Part shown: in pieces, positions 42,420 to 54,385 of the stretch | Numbering within the stretch: the stretch's first letter is position 1 | Layout of the letters: each line of letters begins with the position of its first letter | From: Brachypterus glaber | Taxonomy: Eukaryota > Arthropoda > Insecta > Coleoptera > Kateretidae | Direction of reading: 5' to 3' | Length of the DNA: 64,000 bases | Assembly: GCA_958510825.1 (NCBI GenBank) | Contig: OY294051.1 | Location: 31,809,667-31,873,666, forward strand | Position numbers and translations under genes: made by a program | The notes under the pieces: generated by a model | The model's database searches: none | Seen by the model: the letters and a program-made list of their open reading frames with translations, nothing else | What the model was told of the DNA's origin: nothing

Positions 42420-42745
42420 TCGTTAGACGTAAATTTTAAGGAACAGAAATTTTTTATTTTAGTATAATCTGTTTTAAAGTTTCCAGGATGAGCAGAATAA
42501 ATGAGTAGTTGTCTACATCTAGCAATAGAGGGCGCGCAAGAGTTCATTAATCTCATGACATTATTTATTTCGTGAATAAAGTCGAAGAATGTTTTCTTAA
42601 TCCGCGTACATGGTTGACTGAGGAGGGCCAGTAGCCCGAAACTGTCAGTTTACCAATATCACTCTGTACGATGATTAGAAAATAGATTGATGGAATATTT
42701 AAACAATATTTTTATAATTTTGTTTAAAATTAAAAATTTCTGTTC
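42420..42745 (+). repeat. Dispersed repeat copy (also 2.5 and 19.0 kb)
   Basis: Contains GTTGTCTACATCTAGCAATA, GGGCCAGTAGCCCGAAACT, GTACGATGATTAGAAAATAG and the ATTTTTATAATTTTG tail, in the same order as in 19027-19370. The left arm is degenerate. Confidence 0.85.
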
Positions 42746-43516
42746 CTTAATTGTGCGAAAGTTTTTTCGTCTTCGTGCTACGGAACCCTAAAGTATTTGT
42801 ACAGGGCAGAAACGGGACTTCTTACATAAATAAACTATTATATATAAAAAAATGAATTTCTTCTTGATTTTGCAACATTTTATTAAATAAAAAATGAAGC
42901 CCACGGTTTATTTTTTACCCATAGTGAAATTATCATTTCTAGTAATATTCTGGACCCATTGATCCACAAATGTAGCATACTATCCGATTCCCTCAACCTA
43001 AAACAGATACCGCCTGGTCTATATCGTGTACACGGGAAGGACACATCCTATGCTAAGTTATCCATGACTTGTTTTTTTAATTAATATTAAATAGGTCAAG
43101 AGGACGTTTTAAATTCATCTCAGATACAAATTGTCGACCTTACTTTTTTTTTTAATGTATGCCCCATTGATCACAAGAATAATTACCCGAGGATGTCGAT
43201 AAATATAAATAAAGAGTGGACATTCAAAACGTGCTAAGTGTCAAAGAAAAAAGAAAAAAAAATAGGTAATAGTTGTTTAGGGATCAATGTGCCAAGCAAA
43301 TTATAGCACAGGTCTGCGACGAAAAACTTGTCTTAGATTTAAAAGATTATAGATTTTTGGATCTTAATTACTGAAAAATATTAAAAAAAAAACAGCCGTA
43401 CCTATAGCTCTTCCAAATTTAATTTTTTTCATTTTCATGTATTTAAATGATTTAAAAACAGATAGCCGGCCTTCGGCGTGTTTTATTATGAATTTTTTAT
43501 GTATTTTCACTACTTA
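42746..43516. other. AT-rich DNA, no gene seen
   Basis: Nothing recognised. Confidence 0.45.
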
Positions 43517-43662
43517 GGGAAAGTTCAAGTATTACGTAACGCTTTTAGGGGGGGGCATTTTGGAGTGTTACGCCCATGTTAATGATATAGGAAAATAGCG
43601 TTACGGGGGGGGGGGAGTCCAAAATGATCAAAATTTGCGTTACGTGATACTTGAACGTTCCC
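43517..43662. mobile_element. MITE, GGGAACGTTCAAG family, second complete copy
   Basis: Inverted ends GGGAAAGTTCAAGTATTACG and CGTGATACTTGAACGTTCCC, TTA on the left and TTT on the right. It contains two G-runs of 9 to 11 bases. 146 bp. Confidence 0.9.
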
Positions 43663-44405
43663 TTTACTCCTTCAGTAATTCAAGGGCTTTAAATAACAAA
43701 GCTTTGTAACTAGATGTATTATGTAATTCCTTGAAGTAAAATAATTTTAATAAGATTGTCTCTAAAAAGGCAAAATAGAAATGAAAAATGTAGCCTGTAG
43801 CACTTATTTTGAAAAAAAAAATACTTTGATAAACGTGACAGAAATTTTTATAATTTTGTTTAAAAAGTTTTTAAATTAATTAATGCATGTTTTAAATTTT
43901 TGTAATCAAATTCAAATCCTACTTTTAAATGTTGAATCAAGTCTTCCCAAAATAAAGCCACAGCAGAAAAAACTAAAAACTATCACTTGCACCCACATCT
44001 TTTCAAAATAATGCATTTGCAATTTAAAATTTAAAACTATCTTCCTTCAGAATACATTTTATTATATAGTGCATAAAAAAATGAAGTACTTATTGGGAGG
44101 GGGTTATTTTTACTTATAATTTCTGTTTTTCCTAGACTGAGTTGCGAATATCTTAAAACATGGGTAAAAACATGAATGAATAATTTTATAGAAAAATTAC
44201 TTCATACGCACAGGAAATAGTATTTCCTATTTCCTACAAATTTTACGATATATTCATTCGTAGAATCTTATTAGGTAACCATAATATGGTAATATATTAT
44301 AATCTATTAATATATTATATCTATTAATTTCATGTAGGTACTCTATTTATTGAAGGTTATCGCCCTTAATTTATTTTTCCTACGGCCATCTATGCATAAT
44401 TTTGA
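43663..44405. other. AT-rich DNA, no gene seen
   Basis: Nothing recognised apart from TA-rich simple sequence at 44282-44330. Confidence 0.45.
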
Positions 44406-45051
44406 GTACCCGGCGTATTTCTAGTTATAATCCAATCTTCAAGTTAATAAAAGAGGCTTTACCTGGAAATAATTCAGGGAGTTTAAATTTTTGGTTTATT
44501 GGGTAGGGTTTAAGGCCGCAAATAAACAATTTTGCCACATTGAACTCGATTTGGAACTGTCATTTTTTTAAAGTATTTTTCACAAAATACGGACGTTTTA
44601 AAATATCTCAAGATTGGTGCATCCTAGGACAAAAAACGTTTGATATGAAAATAAAGAGGACCAAATCTCCAAAAGTTTTTGTGGCATGTATTTTTTTGTA
44701 CGACATAGCTAATTCACGGCAACGCCTTAAACGTTACACTGTAGATATTTAGATTTTTCTTTATAACTTGGTTAGGAAGGTGTTTTTTTTATGGTGATTC
44801 AATCGAAAATCGGTTTACTCGAGATAATGGGGCACAAATGTGTGAATTATTTAAAACAAAAATTAATTTTACGTAAATTAAAAAGAAAGTGCCGGATAGT
44901 TTTTTTTTAATTTCAACGTCGCAAAATTGTTTTTTTTTATTTGTGGTCCTAAGCCCTACCCAATAAACTGAAAATCAAAACTCCCTGAATTATTTCCAGG
45001 TTTTTTTATTGACATGAAGACTGGACTACAACTGGTAATATGCCGGATACT
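44406..45051. mobile_element. Foldback element with ~125-bp arms
   Basis: GTACCCGGCGTATTTCTAGT at the left and ACTGGTAATATGCCGGATAC at the right are inverted. The arms continue with CTGGAAATAATTCAGGGAGT / ACTCCCTGAATTATTTCCAG and TTTATTGGGTAGGG / CCCTACCCAATAAA. The 70-codon open frame in the loop has no recognisable domain. Confidence 0.88.
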
Positions 45052-46724
45052 GATAATTTCTTATATTTTACGTGTTCACTATATCTACTCGTGCGATATT
45101 TTCATATCACACGAGTATCTTTTTTTTTTATTTCAATGGTTTATTACTCTATATTATTGGAATAAAAGCGATTTTATAAGTAAATTTTAAACAAAGTAAA
45201 CAAAAATTATAAATTTTGGTTATGTTGACATTCAAAACAAGCCACATGCTTTAGTGTAAATCGGACTTTGTGGAGTATTTAGCGGCAAATTTAAAATAAC
45301 TATACCTTAAAAAAATAAACTTTAGTAGAAGTAAGTGACTTTTTCTGTGTGAGGTCGTATTTTGTGGACCGAAACGGAGCTGAGATCATTAAACACGACC
45401 GAAGATAGAAAAAAAACTTACCTACGAGTAGCGCATTACGTTTTTCTAACTATCAAGGAGTAAAAATCTTATTTTATTTATGATATTTTTGACATTTATA
45501 TGTGTGGCAACTCAAGAAATATTTTTTTTTGTGGAATTACTCTATAAAATTAAAAATAATAGTCTTGTGCCTAGATGTGTCGGACACTTAGTGTCCTTAC
45601 GCGGTATATCGGATTTTCTGTCTTTAGTTACGCTTTAGTTTGTATTGCTTTCATCTATCACTAAGTGTGCTCGATATAGTACTTTCCAATACTGTCGACT
45701 TTTTGATTAAGTTGTAGTAGTGTAGTGTGCATTTTAGAGAAAAGCCAAACTGATATTTCAAATTTTTTAAAATTACAACGTTTTAGTTATTAAATTTTTA
45801 TGATTTTTCTGATGAAAAAGAAACAGAAATGTAAAAAACCGTCATGTTTATTGTATTACAATGACACATGACTGATTTTTACATTTCTGTTAAATGAAGT
45901 TAGGTGGTATTGCAGTATCACGGATGACATGACTGATTTTTACATCATGTCATCCGTGACATTATGTCAAATGACGCTACACGGAGTTGCAGTATCACGG
46001 ACGATGTATTTTTACAAATTGACAAAAAAGGGATCTAAAATTATGAATATTTTACAATGTTAAGTGTGTGGTTGGGTTTAATCCACCCAAACAGAACTTT
46101 GAAATCGCTAAAAAAAATAACGTGTAGGATAAGGGTCAAACAAAAATTGTCAATATGTTATCTGTGTGTTTACCTACAGCTATTGAAGAGGAGAATGTTA
46201 AAACCAAAAATACTGCGAAGCAGTCTACGTTTGAAATATGTCATGGGTGATTTTAACCCCACCACACAGGCGCCGGGTTAATTTGACGTTGTATTTGAAG
46301 TTCACTTGTTTTCTGACCGCAGTCATGGCATGTCTAAAATCAGCTGACAGTCACTTTCTGACCACGGTCATGGCAACGTTTGGAAAATAACACTAATTAC
46401 TTACATGTTATCTACCTATTCACTATCAGTGAACTCATTTATTATTGTCCGTTGTTAAGCATTGTTTATTAACGACGCGATGGTCAATAATGAAGAAAAT
46501 TAAGAAAACTACTACTTTTTCAGCTTCTTTGTCAAACGGACAGCTATGTTAAAATAATGTTTAAACTTTATTTTTAACTGATATCAGGGGTTACTAGCTT
46601 TAGGTAGTAGAAAAAAAAATTTACATATACCACGTATGCGAACTGCCTTAAGTGTTCTCGATTGGTTTTTTGCCTTGACTTTGTCTCACCAAAAAAACTC
46701 CAGTCTCAAACATTAAAGACTTAG
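45052..46724. other. Intergenic DNA with small hairpins
   Basis: GGACACTTAGTGTCC at 45587-45601 is a perfect odd palindrome. TCACGGATGACATGA...TCATGTCATCCGTGA at 45918-45962 is a perfect 15-bp hairpin. A stretch at 46040-46250 reads like coding sequence with one stop (FNPPKQNFEIAKKNNV), but I cannot identify it. Confidence 0.45.
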
Positions 46725-46840
46725 AGGCTGTCCATATATTACGTAACGCAATTTTTCAAAAAAAATTGACCCCCCTCCCCCCTATGTAACAAACTGTCAC
46801 ATTTACCAACACCCCCCCCCCCCTGTGTAACGCGTAACAA
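46725..46840. mobile_element. Diverged MITE fragment with C-runs
   Basis: CTGTCCATATATTACGTAAC followed by GCAATTTTT, GACCCCCCTCCCCC and CACCCCCCCCCCCC. It resembles the TTACGTAACGC family but with a different outer end (GAGGCTGTCCATA). A matching ATTTATGGACAGCACC end lies at 47299. Confidence 0.55.
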
Positions 46841-47659
46841 TATAAAATTTTGGTTTCGCAATAAATTTAATGCATTTTCTCTATTGATTCGTTTTTCTCG
46901 ACAAAACAAACATGAACCTAAAATATAGTATACCATAACCTTAAAAAAAATTTACACGAAAAAATCACTCAAACTTAAAAAAAATATTCATAATCAATAT
47001 CACACAGGGAAAAAATACTAGGTACCTCTTTTTACACTGAGTGTCACATATAACACGTATATTGTTTATGCACAGGTACACAAAATAGTACACACATTAG
47101 TATTCTGTGAGTACACATTCCGCGCGAAAATGTATCATCGCCGATGATTCATCGGCAAGATCACGCAAGAACAGTGCCGTAAGATTTTTTTTTAATATCA
47201 ATGTCAACAGTTTTTTTACTGATTACAATATTATTTAAATATGCATAGTTTCGTCAATTTTTGTGTGAAAAAGGGAATTATGGGCCACTAAATAGTAATT
47301 TATGGACAGCACCTTAGGTGCATAATATTAAAGGTGCCGAATATACTATTTTTAATTTAGAGAATAAATCCATACATAAAAAAAATAACAAAATCATACT
47401 TTGAAATGTTGAATCGGGACTTCCCAAAATAGAAGCACAGAACAAACTGAATATTATCACCTGTGACCACATCACTGCAATTTGCTGTACAATGCGTTAT
47501 TTTAAAAATAGCTGCTATCACAATATATTTTAATATATACCGTCAAAAATTCTATTCCCGCCCCCCACTACTTCTATATTTTAATTGTTAATCTGAAAGA
47601 TTATTATGCTTTTTACAGCTCTAGCTAAAAAAGTAATATGGATGGATGGAATAATTAAC

Positions 47660-47820
47660 TACACTGTAAAAAGTAAACTGAATATTCAGTTACAAATGGA
47701 TAGGAGTTCGGAAGTTATTATCCTATAAAGTTTTACTTTAATTTTTGTTAAAAACACGCAACGTTTAATATTCGTCCTTAAATATTCAATTACGTGACTT
47801 TAGAACTATACACTCAGAAA
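47660..47820 (+). mobile_element. MITE fragment, CACTGTAAAAAG family
   Basis: TA then CACTGTAAAAAGTAAACTG and TACAAATGGATAGGAGTTCG. It matches the left half of the 10559 element, including GTTAAAAACACGCAAC. Confidence 0.7.
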
Positions 47821-48030
47821 ATTTCGTTGTATTTTAAATACCGAATGTTATTTTTTATTTATATCGCCACCATTGGTATTTAATACTTTACTTGTGATAT
47901 TAAATACTTCAATGTGTGTGTTGTATACAAAACTTTGTCATACTAACATAGAGACCGTGCTGGTACATTTGGATCCCCACGCAATATGTGTTTATTAATT
48001 ATTATTTTTGTTTTTTGTTCTACTATAAAT

Positions 48031-48234
48031 CTGGACCCCGGAGGTAAACGATGTCACAAAAACCTAATTTTTCAGGAGAGCAAGCTTTCGATTCTTTTTT
48101 AATATTAAATGCATGTAGTAACCGGACATAGTGCCCTGTACCTTTATATAAAGCAAAAAATGCACATCAAGGACAGTGATCACACAAAAAAATGGGCTTG
48201 GCGTCCTTTACCTCCGGGGTCCAGAAATAATATG
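48031..48234. mobile_element. 204-bp MITE, CTGGACCCCGGAGGTAAA ends
   Basis: CTGGACCCCGGAGGTAAA and TTTACCTCCGGGGTCCAG are perfect 18-bp inverted ends. No ORF; the target duplication is unclear. Confidence 0.85.
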
Positions 48235-49104
48235 TGAGATATCGCTAAAAATTATAGTTTTTGTCCGTTTTGCCCCTCTTGGCCTAGGCTAATGTTAACC
48301 ATATTTGACGCAAATAGAAGAGATCCTGAATCTTTTTATAAAAGAATTTTTAAAATCGGACATTTCGTTAAAAAGTTATAAGGTTTAGATACAGACAGAC
48401 AGAAATTTTTGTAACACCCACTTTTTTCACATTTTCTCGCTCCAAACGGGTATTTCCAATCGTAAAAATTTATACACAGATAAAAATATCTTAATTAAAT
48501 TAATATCATTTAAGTCAAGTGTTGTTAAGTTCATATATACGCAACTAAATGTTTACTTATATTACCAGATATTATAATTATAATATACGTTAGTTTCGAA
48601 GTTTCAAAAAAATTTAAAAATCGTCCTAGCAAAAAATTCTTGAATATAAATTTGTTTGGACTTTTTTTTCGCAAAAAAAGAATTTACAAAAATGAAAATT
48701 TTTGATTATTTTTTGAAAGAAAAATATTCAAATTTTTTTAATTTTTTTTGCAAAAAAAAAAAATTTTTTTCGTTTTTTTTTTTAAATATTTTTTTTCATT
48801 TTTTTTTTCAAGAAAAATCCATTAAGTATTTAAAAAAATGTTATTTTTTTTGAAAATTATATTTTTTTATTGTATTTGGGAAAATACAATATACCATTTA
48901 TTGTGAATAATATATTATGGAATGCGTAGCATTACATATTTTCACGGCTTGTTTTTTTATATTTTAATGAAAAATAAAACAAATTTTAGGCAAACAAATG
49001 ATCTTATTATAAAGAATTTATATTTTCTTGTTACATAAAATTTTACCGTATTGAATTTTTTTTTTTTTAGTTATAATGAAATTATTCATACCAATGACAA
49101 TAAA
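48235..49104. other. AT-rich DNA with T/A homopolymers
   Basis: No gene. A long T/A-rich tract spans 48660-48880. The block at 48870-48950 (GGAATGCGTAGCATTACATA, then CACGGCTTGTTTT) is a copy of the arm of the element at 54375-54912. Confidence 0.5.
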
Positions 49105-49530
49105 ATAAATGCACTGCCCAGTAAAAGAGCTTTCCCATTTTTCACCTCCGAGCGTAAAATGGATTTTTTATTGTCATATTCAGTTTTAGCAACCTTAAAA
49201 ATATACCAATTTTCACGAAAACTACCCCCCGCCTCTTAGGGGATGGAGTTAGATTTTTTTATTATCAGATTCTCTTTCAGCAACCTGAAAACCCCCAATA
49301 TACAAATTTTTACAAAAACTACCCCTACCCCTCAGGGGGTGAAATTAGAAAAACATAATTTTTTGATTCATATTCGTCGACCCCAAAAACCCCTATATAC
49401 CAATTTTGAAAAAAATGTTGAAAAATATTTACCCCTCACCTCGTCAGTAGAGGAAAAATTATCATCAGATTCAATTTCAGCAACCTCAAAAACCCCTATA
49501 TAGCAATTTTCAAATTAAAAAAAAAATGTA
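49105..49530. repeat. Second ~100-bp tandem repeat array
   Basis: Four or so units of the same repeat as 40540-41095 (TTTCAGCAACCTGAAAACC, AAACTACCCCTACCCCTCAG, GGGGTGAAATTAGAAAAA). Both arrays start with the same CAGTAAAAGAGCTTTYCCAT lead-in, so the whole block was duplicated. Confidence 0.88.
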
Positions 49531-49863
49531 TTTTTCCCCATTTGCCCGCCCCCCTTGTTGCACCCCAATGTTTACCTAAAACAATCCCGAGCGAGAACTT
49601 TTGGTAAGATACCTGTATGCCAAATTTAAAGTCTCTAGCTTAAAGAGTTCTTAAATTATCGTGCACACAAAATTTCCCGGACAGACCGATCGACTGACAT
49701 ATTCTTTTTTTTGCTCGAAATTGATTTATATTGACAGAAAACGTCATAAAACGCAAAAATACGCAAAAAAAATAAAAAGTTTTGCACAAATACAAGGCTT
49801 TCCAAAATTTTAAAAATTTACAAAATGGGAAAGCAAAAAGAAATGAGTAATTAAAAAAATATA

Positions 49864-50938
49864 TCTTCGGCTTACAAGTAAAGAGCACTAAGTCCAAAAA
49901 CATGGTTTTGAGATATTGCCAAATTTAACTTTCATTGTTGTTTTTTAATTTTTATAATAATTGTTTTTAGAAAAAAAACTACCGCAAATTTCAATGACAT
50001 GTTTGGACATAATGATGTCCCATTTGCAGTTAAATAAAGAAAAACTGAAGTAGTTTAATTCAACTAAATTTGAAAAAAGACATGGACTTAGTGCCTTTTA
50101 CTTGTAGACCCACGACGTCGGCTTACAAGTAAAGAGCACTAAGTCAATAAAATAATATAAAAAACAACTATTTAAAATTAAAACCCTTCTATTAATTAAA
50201 CGTATAACTATAAAGTAGAAAACAAGTTGTTTACATACCTTTTCAGAAACTAGATTTTTAAAAGAAGGGTTTGGACTTTTTGATTGTTTAAAGAAAGTTT
50301 CCATTTTGGACTTTAATAAAATTAATTAGTATTAATTATATGAAACTGCTTACTATGCCAGAACTAAGACAGTTTTCAGAGGCCATCGGCTGTGCCGGCA
50401 AAGAAGCATCTCCTAAAGTCAATAATTATAATGAATCATCATTAATGATAAAACACTTCACGGTGCAATTCTAAGGGCTGTTTTCCGAACTTGACGCAAA
50501 CTTTAGTTTTTTTCTTATATTCTTGTTATTTATGTAGTAACCAAGGATTTAAGAGCAAAATTAAAATAATCTATCAGTTAAAATTTGAATGCGTTTGTCA
50601 GTACAATAAATAACGCGATATTGTATCATATAAATGATTCAAGCAATCATAGTTTTATAAATTAACTCTTTTTAGAAAGTCGTTTAGTGCAGAAACATTT
50701 GAAATAATCTACAAGTAAAACGCACTAAGTGCACTAAGTGACTTAATGCCTATTGCCAGATAAAATTTTAATCAAAATCAAATTGGTGCGTTTTGTATAG
50801 GGGGTAACTCCCTTGGCAGTCCACCTAGAAGTTAGTTCGGTTTACCTATACATAGATCATCAAAAATTAACTACAGTGCTATTAAAATCCCATTTTTGCA
50901 ATAAAGTGACTTAATGCCTTTTACTTGTAAGCCGACGA
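49864..50938. mobile_element. 1.07-kb inverted-repeat element, copy 1
   Basis: It begins TCTTCGGCTTACAAGTAAAG and ends CTTTTACTTGTAAGCCGACG; TA lies on each side. The same terminal motif also occurs internally (CGTCGGCTTACAAGTAAAGA at 50116, and CTACAAGTAAAACGCACTAA at 50709), so it looks like a composite of two or three smaller units. It is highly similar to 51130-52201. No ORF of note. Confidence 0.9.
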
Positions 50939-50949
50939 TATATACCTGT

Positions 50950-52375
50950 TGTTTTTTTTTAACCTGAAACTTATAAATATCTCGAATGCTATGCATTTTA
51001 GAAAAAAAAATGTTGAACAAAAGTTGTTTATTTTAATGGGGGAAACAAAATGGCGTATTTATTTTTTACGGATATTTATGTTTTCAAGGTCATTTCAAGG
51101 TCAACTTTGTTTTTTAAAGTCCAAACATATCGTCGGCTTACAAGTAAAGAGCACTAAGTCCAAAAACATGGTTTTGAGATATTGACAAATTTAACTTTCA
51201 TTGTTGTTTTTTAATTGTTGTAATAATTGTTTTTGGACAAAAACTACCGCAAATTGCAATGACATGTTTGGACATAATGATGTCCCATTTGCAGTTAAAT
51301 AAAGAAAAATTGAAGTAGTTTAATTCAACTAAATTTAAAAAAAAGACTTGGACTTAGTGCCTTTTACTTGTAGACACACGACGCGTCGTGGCTTACAAGT
51401 AAAGAGCTCTAAGTCAATAAAATAATATAAAAAACAACTATTTAAAATTAAAACCCTTCTATTAATTAAACGTAATGTATAACTATAAAGTAGAAAACAA
51501 GATGTTTACATAAATTTTCAAAAACTAGATTTTTAAAAGAAGGGTTTGGACTTTTTGATTGTTTGAAGAACGTTTCCAAAATTAATAAAATTAATTAGTA
51601 TTAATTATATGAAACTGCTTACTATGCCAGAACTAAGACAGTTTTCAGAGGCCATCGGCTGTGCCGGCAAAGAAGCATCTCCTAAAGTCAATAATTATAA
51701 TGAATCATTATTAAAACACTTCACGGAGCAATTCTAAGGGCTGTTTTCCGAACTTGCCGCGAACTTTAGTTTTTTTCTTATATTCTTGTTATTTATGTAG
51801 TAACCAAGGATTTAAGAGCAAAATTAAAATAATCTATCAGTTAAAATTTGAATGCGTTTGTCAGTACAATAAATAACGCGATATTGTATCATATAAATGA
51901 TTCAAGCAATCATATTTTTATAAATTAACTCTTTTTAGAAAGTCGCTTACTGCAGAAACATTTGAAATAATCTACAAGTAAAATCCACTAAGTGCACCAA
52001 GTGACTTAGTGCCTATTGCCAGATAAAATTTTAATCAAAATCAAATAGGTGCGTTTTGTATAGTGAGTAACTCCCTTGGCAGTCCACCTAGAAGTTAGTT
52101 CGGTTTACCTATACATAGATCATCAAAAATTAACTACAGTGCTATTAAAATCCCATTTTTTCAAAAAAGTGACTTAGTGCCTTTTACTTGTAAGCCGACG
52201 ATATATTTTTTTTACTGCTTTTTAATTCTTCTCAAAAAAATAAAAATCTTTTGTAAAAAACTTTTTTTAGTCAGACTTTTAGTTGCAGAGATAACACAGT
52301 CACACAAAGTTAAAAAAGTTGGATCTCCGACGCACTCGACTAGGTAATTCCTATGTATTTTGAGCCGCTGAATTC
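50950..52375 (+). mobile_element. Older foldback-family copy split by the 1.07-kb element
   Basis: 50950-51127 and 52204-52375 together match, in reverse complement, 12638-12980: TTTAACCTGAAACTTATAAA, ATGGCGTATTTATTTTTTAC, then TTTTACTGCTTTTTAATTCT and AGTTGCAGAGATAACACAGT. The 12-kb copy shows the uninterrupted site. Confidence 0.85.
51130..52201. mobile_element. 1.07-kb inverted-repeat element, copy 2
   Basis: It starts TCGTCGGCTTACAAGTAAAG and ends CTTTTACTTGTAAGCCGACG then A; arms of about 33 bp are nearly perfect, with TA on both sides. It differs from copy 1 by scattered substitutions and a few short indels only. It is inserted in the repeat at 50950-52375, and the 12-kb sister copy gives the empty site. 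Confidence 0.93.
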
Positions 52376-52391
52376 TAATCGAAACATCGAT

Positions 52392-52454
52392 AGTATAATT
52401 CAGTATTTCCTCACAAGGACAGCTGTTTTAAATTTACTACCACTTTTTACAGTG
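52392..52454 (-). mobile_element. MITE terminal fragment, CACTGTAAAAAG family
   Basis: The reverse complement of 935-995, ending CTACCACTTTTTACAGTG then TA. Confidence 0.65.
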
Positions 52455-52785
52455 TAGTAGGAATGGCACAAACTACTATGGCATTGCCTATTATTTCTTA
52501 AAAGTTTTAAAGATTTACCTTTAAACAAACCCATTTAAAAAATGGATTAAAAATGGCTACTTTCTCAGGCTTTTGACAGCGCAGGGATGTTTCTGCCTCA
52601 AGAATTTTAAATTTTGAGACTTCTTTAAGATGTTTTTAAGATTTTATTTAAGTATATATTTATTTAGATGTGCTTTTAGTTTTTTGTCTGTGACATTTGA
52701 CTTGTGTAAACAATTTTGTAATTTTCCTAGCACCAATAGATTATGATTATGATTATGAAAAACTAAATTATAAATAAAAGTATAT

Positions 52786-52861
52786 CATACAAAGTTATAA
52801 ATGTTATATGGCACATAATTTAATCATACAAAGTTATAAATGTTATATGGCACATAATTTA
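52786..52861. repeat. 38-bp tandem duplication
   Basis: Two adjacent identical copies of TCATACAAAGTTATAAATG followed by TTATATGGCACATAATTTA. Confidence 0.97.
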
Positions 52862-53188
52862 AATAATCCGTTTTTCAGTGTATATTTTTTGTTTAATCTA
52901 GACTTATGTATTGAAGAGACAGACCTCTGATATTTATTTACATCTTATATCGTATTTAATTGTGTATTATGTACTTAATTGTGTATTTTGTTTAATATTT
53001 TTTTAATCATTTACTATTCAATTAATTTAATACCTAATTTAAAGATAAAAAAATTAATTTAATCAAACAATCAAAAAAATAATTAATTTAAATAATTACA
53101 CTAGTTTAACTTGCAACGGTTTATACTCAAAGAAAAAAAAATGGTTTTATGATATTTTTAATAAGCCGTAAAAATATCTAGCATTGCA
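52862..53188. other. AT-rich DNA, no gene seen
   Basis: Nothing recognised. Confidence 0.5.
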
Positions 53189-53622
53189 AAAAAAAATCAT
53201 CCGAGTAATGCCAAATTTGGGTTGTGGGGGTTTTCGAGGTCGCTGATCAAAAATCCGAAGTTAGATTTTCAAAATTCAAGATGGCGGATCCAATATGGCG
53301 ATCCCAATTTTCGAAAATCAACCGATTTAGGCCAAATTTAAATTACGGGGATTTTTGAGGTCATTGATCACTAATCAGATTTGCAAAATTCAAGATGGCG
53401 GACCAAATTTTTGGTTTTTGAAAATTTGATCCGCCATCTTGAATTCGGATTCGTGATCAGCGATCTCAAACGAAATTTGGCCTAAATCGGTTGATTTTCG
53501 AAAATTGGGACCGCCATATTGGATCCGCCATCTTAAATTTTGCAAATCTAACTTCGGATTTGTGATTAGCGACCTCGAAAATGCCAGAAACCAAATTTGG
53601 CATTAATCAGATGATTTTTTTT
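53189..53622. mobile_element. Palindromic element with four AAGATGGCGG-like motifs
   Basis: Nearly the whole block is one inverted repeat centred near 53410. ATCATCCGAGTAATGCCAAA at the left pairs with TTTGGCATTAATCAGATGAT at the right. AAGATGGCGG or its complement occurs at about 53279, 53392, 53434 and 53528 (the last as CCGCCATCTTAAA). This motif resembles the YY1/Pho consensus, but the resemblance may be accidental. Confidence 0.88.
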
Positions 53623-54172
53623 TTAATTTCGACGATTTCGAGGTATTTAGCTTGGACCCGCCATGTTGCATTTCTCCAACCTACCTTACAAACTTTTTGG
53701 GGAAGTCAAATTTCAACAATTTGAGCCCAAAACCAATCGAATCGAACGCCAATTTTTTTCTTACAAGCTTTTTGTTTCGAACTCTCGATTTTTCTCTGGT
53801 TTCCAGCAACCATATTTTATCCGGCATGTTGAAATTTTCAATACGCCACCATTTTTTTTTAAGCTCTTGTCCAGACGAAAATTTTGACACATCGATCATA
53901 AAAATCCATCAACCCAAATTTTGGGTACGCAAGTGATCCGGTTGACATGAAACGTCCCATATATATTTTCAAAAAGTGCAATTTTTTTGGCCATAACTTT
54001 TTTTGAAAAAAACATTAAAATACGGTGGTTGCCATAATTCCGGCCTTTTGGATCGACTGAAAAAAAAAGATATTATTCAGTATTAAAGTCGCTATAGCCC
54101 AAACTAGAACATTTTTTGGGCAAAAAATAACAAAATGACTTTTTTTTGAAATTTTTTGAAAAACGTCAGTTG
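53623..54172. other. Intergenic DNA, no supported gene
   Basis: Overlapping open frames on both strands at 53652-53936 have no recognisable domain. Confidence 0.45.
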
Positions 54173-54222
54173 GGGGGTCCAAAATGATCAAAATTTGCGT
54201 TACGTAATACTTGAACGTTCCC
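54173..54222 (-). mobile_element. Half copy, GGGAACGTTCAAG family
   Basis: GGGGGGTCCAAAATGATCAA, then GCGTTACGTAATACTTGAAC and GTTCCC followed by TTA. The other arm is absent. Confidence 0.8.
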
Positions 54223-54223
54223 T

Positions 54224-54385
54224 TAATGGTATATTGATTTTTTTTCAAATACCTACTTAAAAAAATTAAAAAAATCAACATTTTTTTTTATTTTTTTCTT
54301 TTTCGCAAAAAGAAAAAAAAATTGTGGATTTTTTTTTAATTTTTTTTTTTAAGTAGGTATTTGAAAAAAAATCAGTATACCATTA
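54224..54385. repeat. Inverted repeat, A/T-rich hairpin
   Basis: TAATGGTATATTGATTTTTT with CAAATACCTACTTAAAAAAA at the left; TTTTTTTAAGTAGGTATTTG with ATCAGTATACCATTA at the right. Confidence 0.8.

Noticed and set aside
46040..46260. Coding-like stretch (FNPPKQNFEIAKKNNV...)
   Set aside because: One internal stop, no start or domain, and no family I can name; not enough to call an exon.
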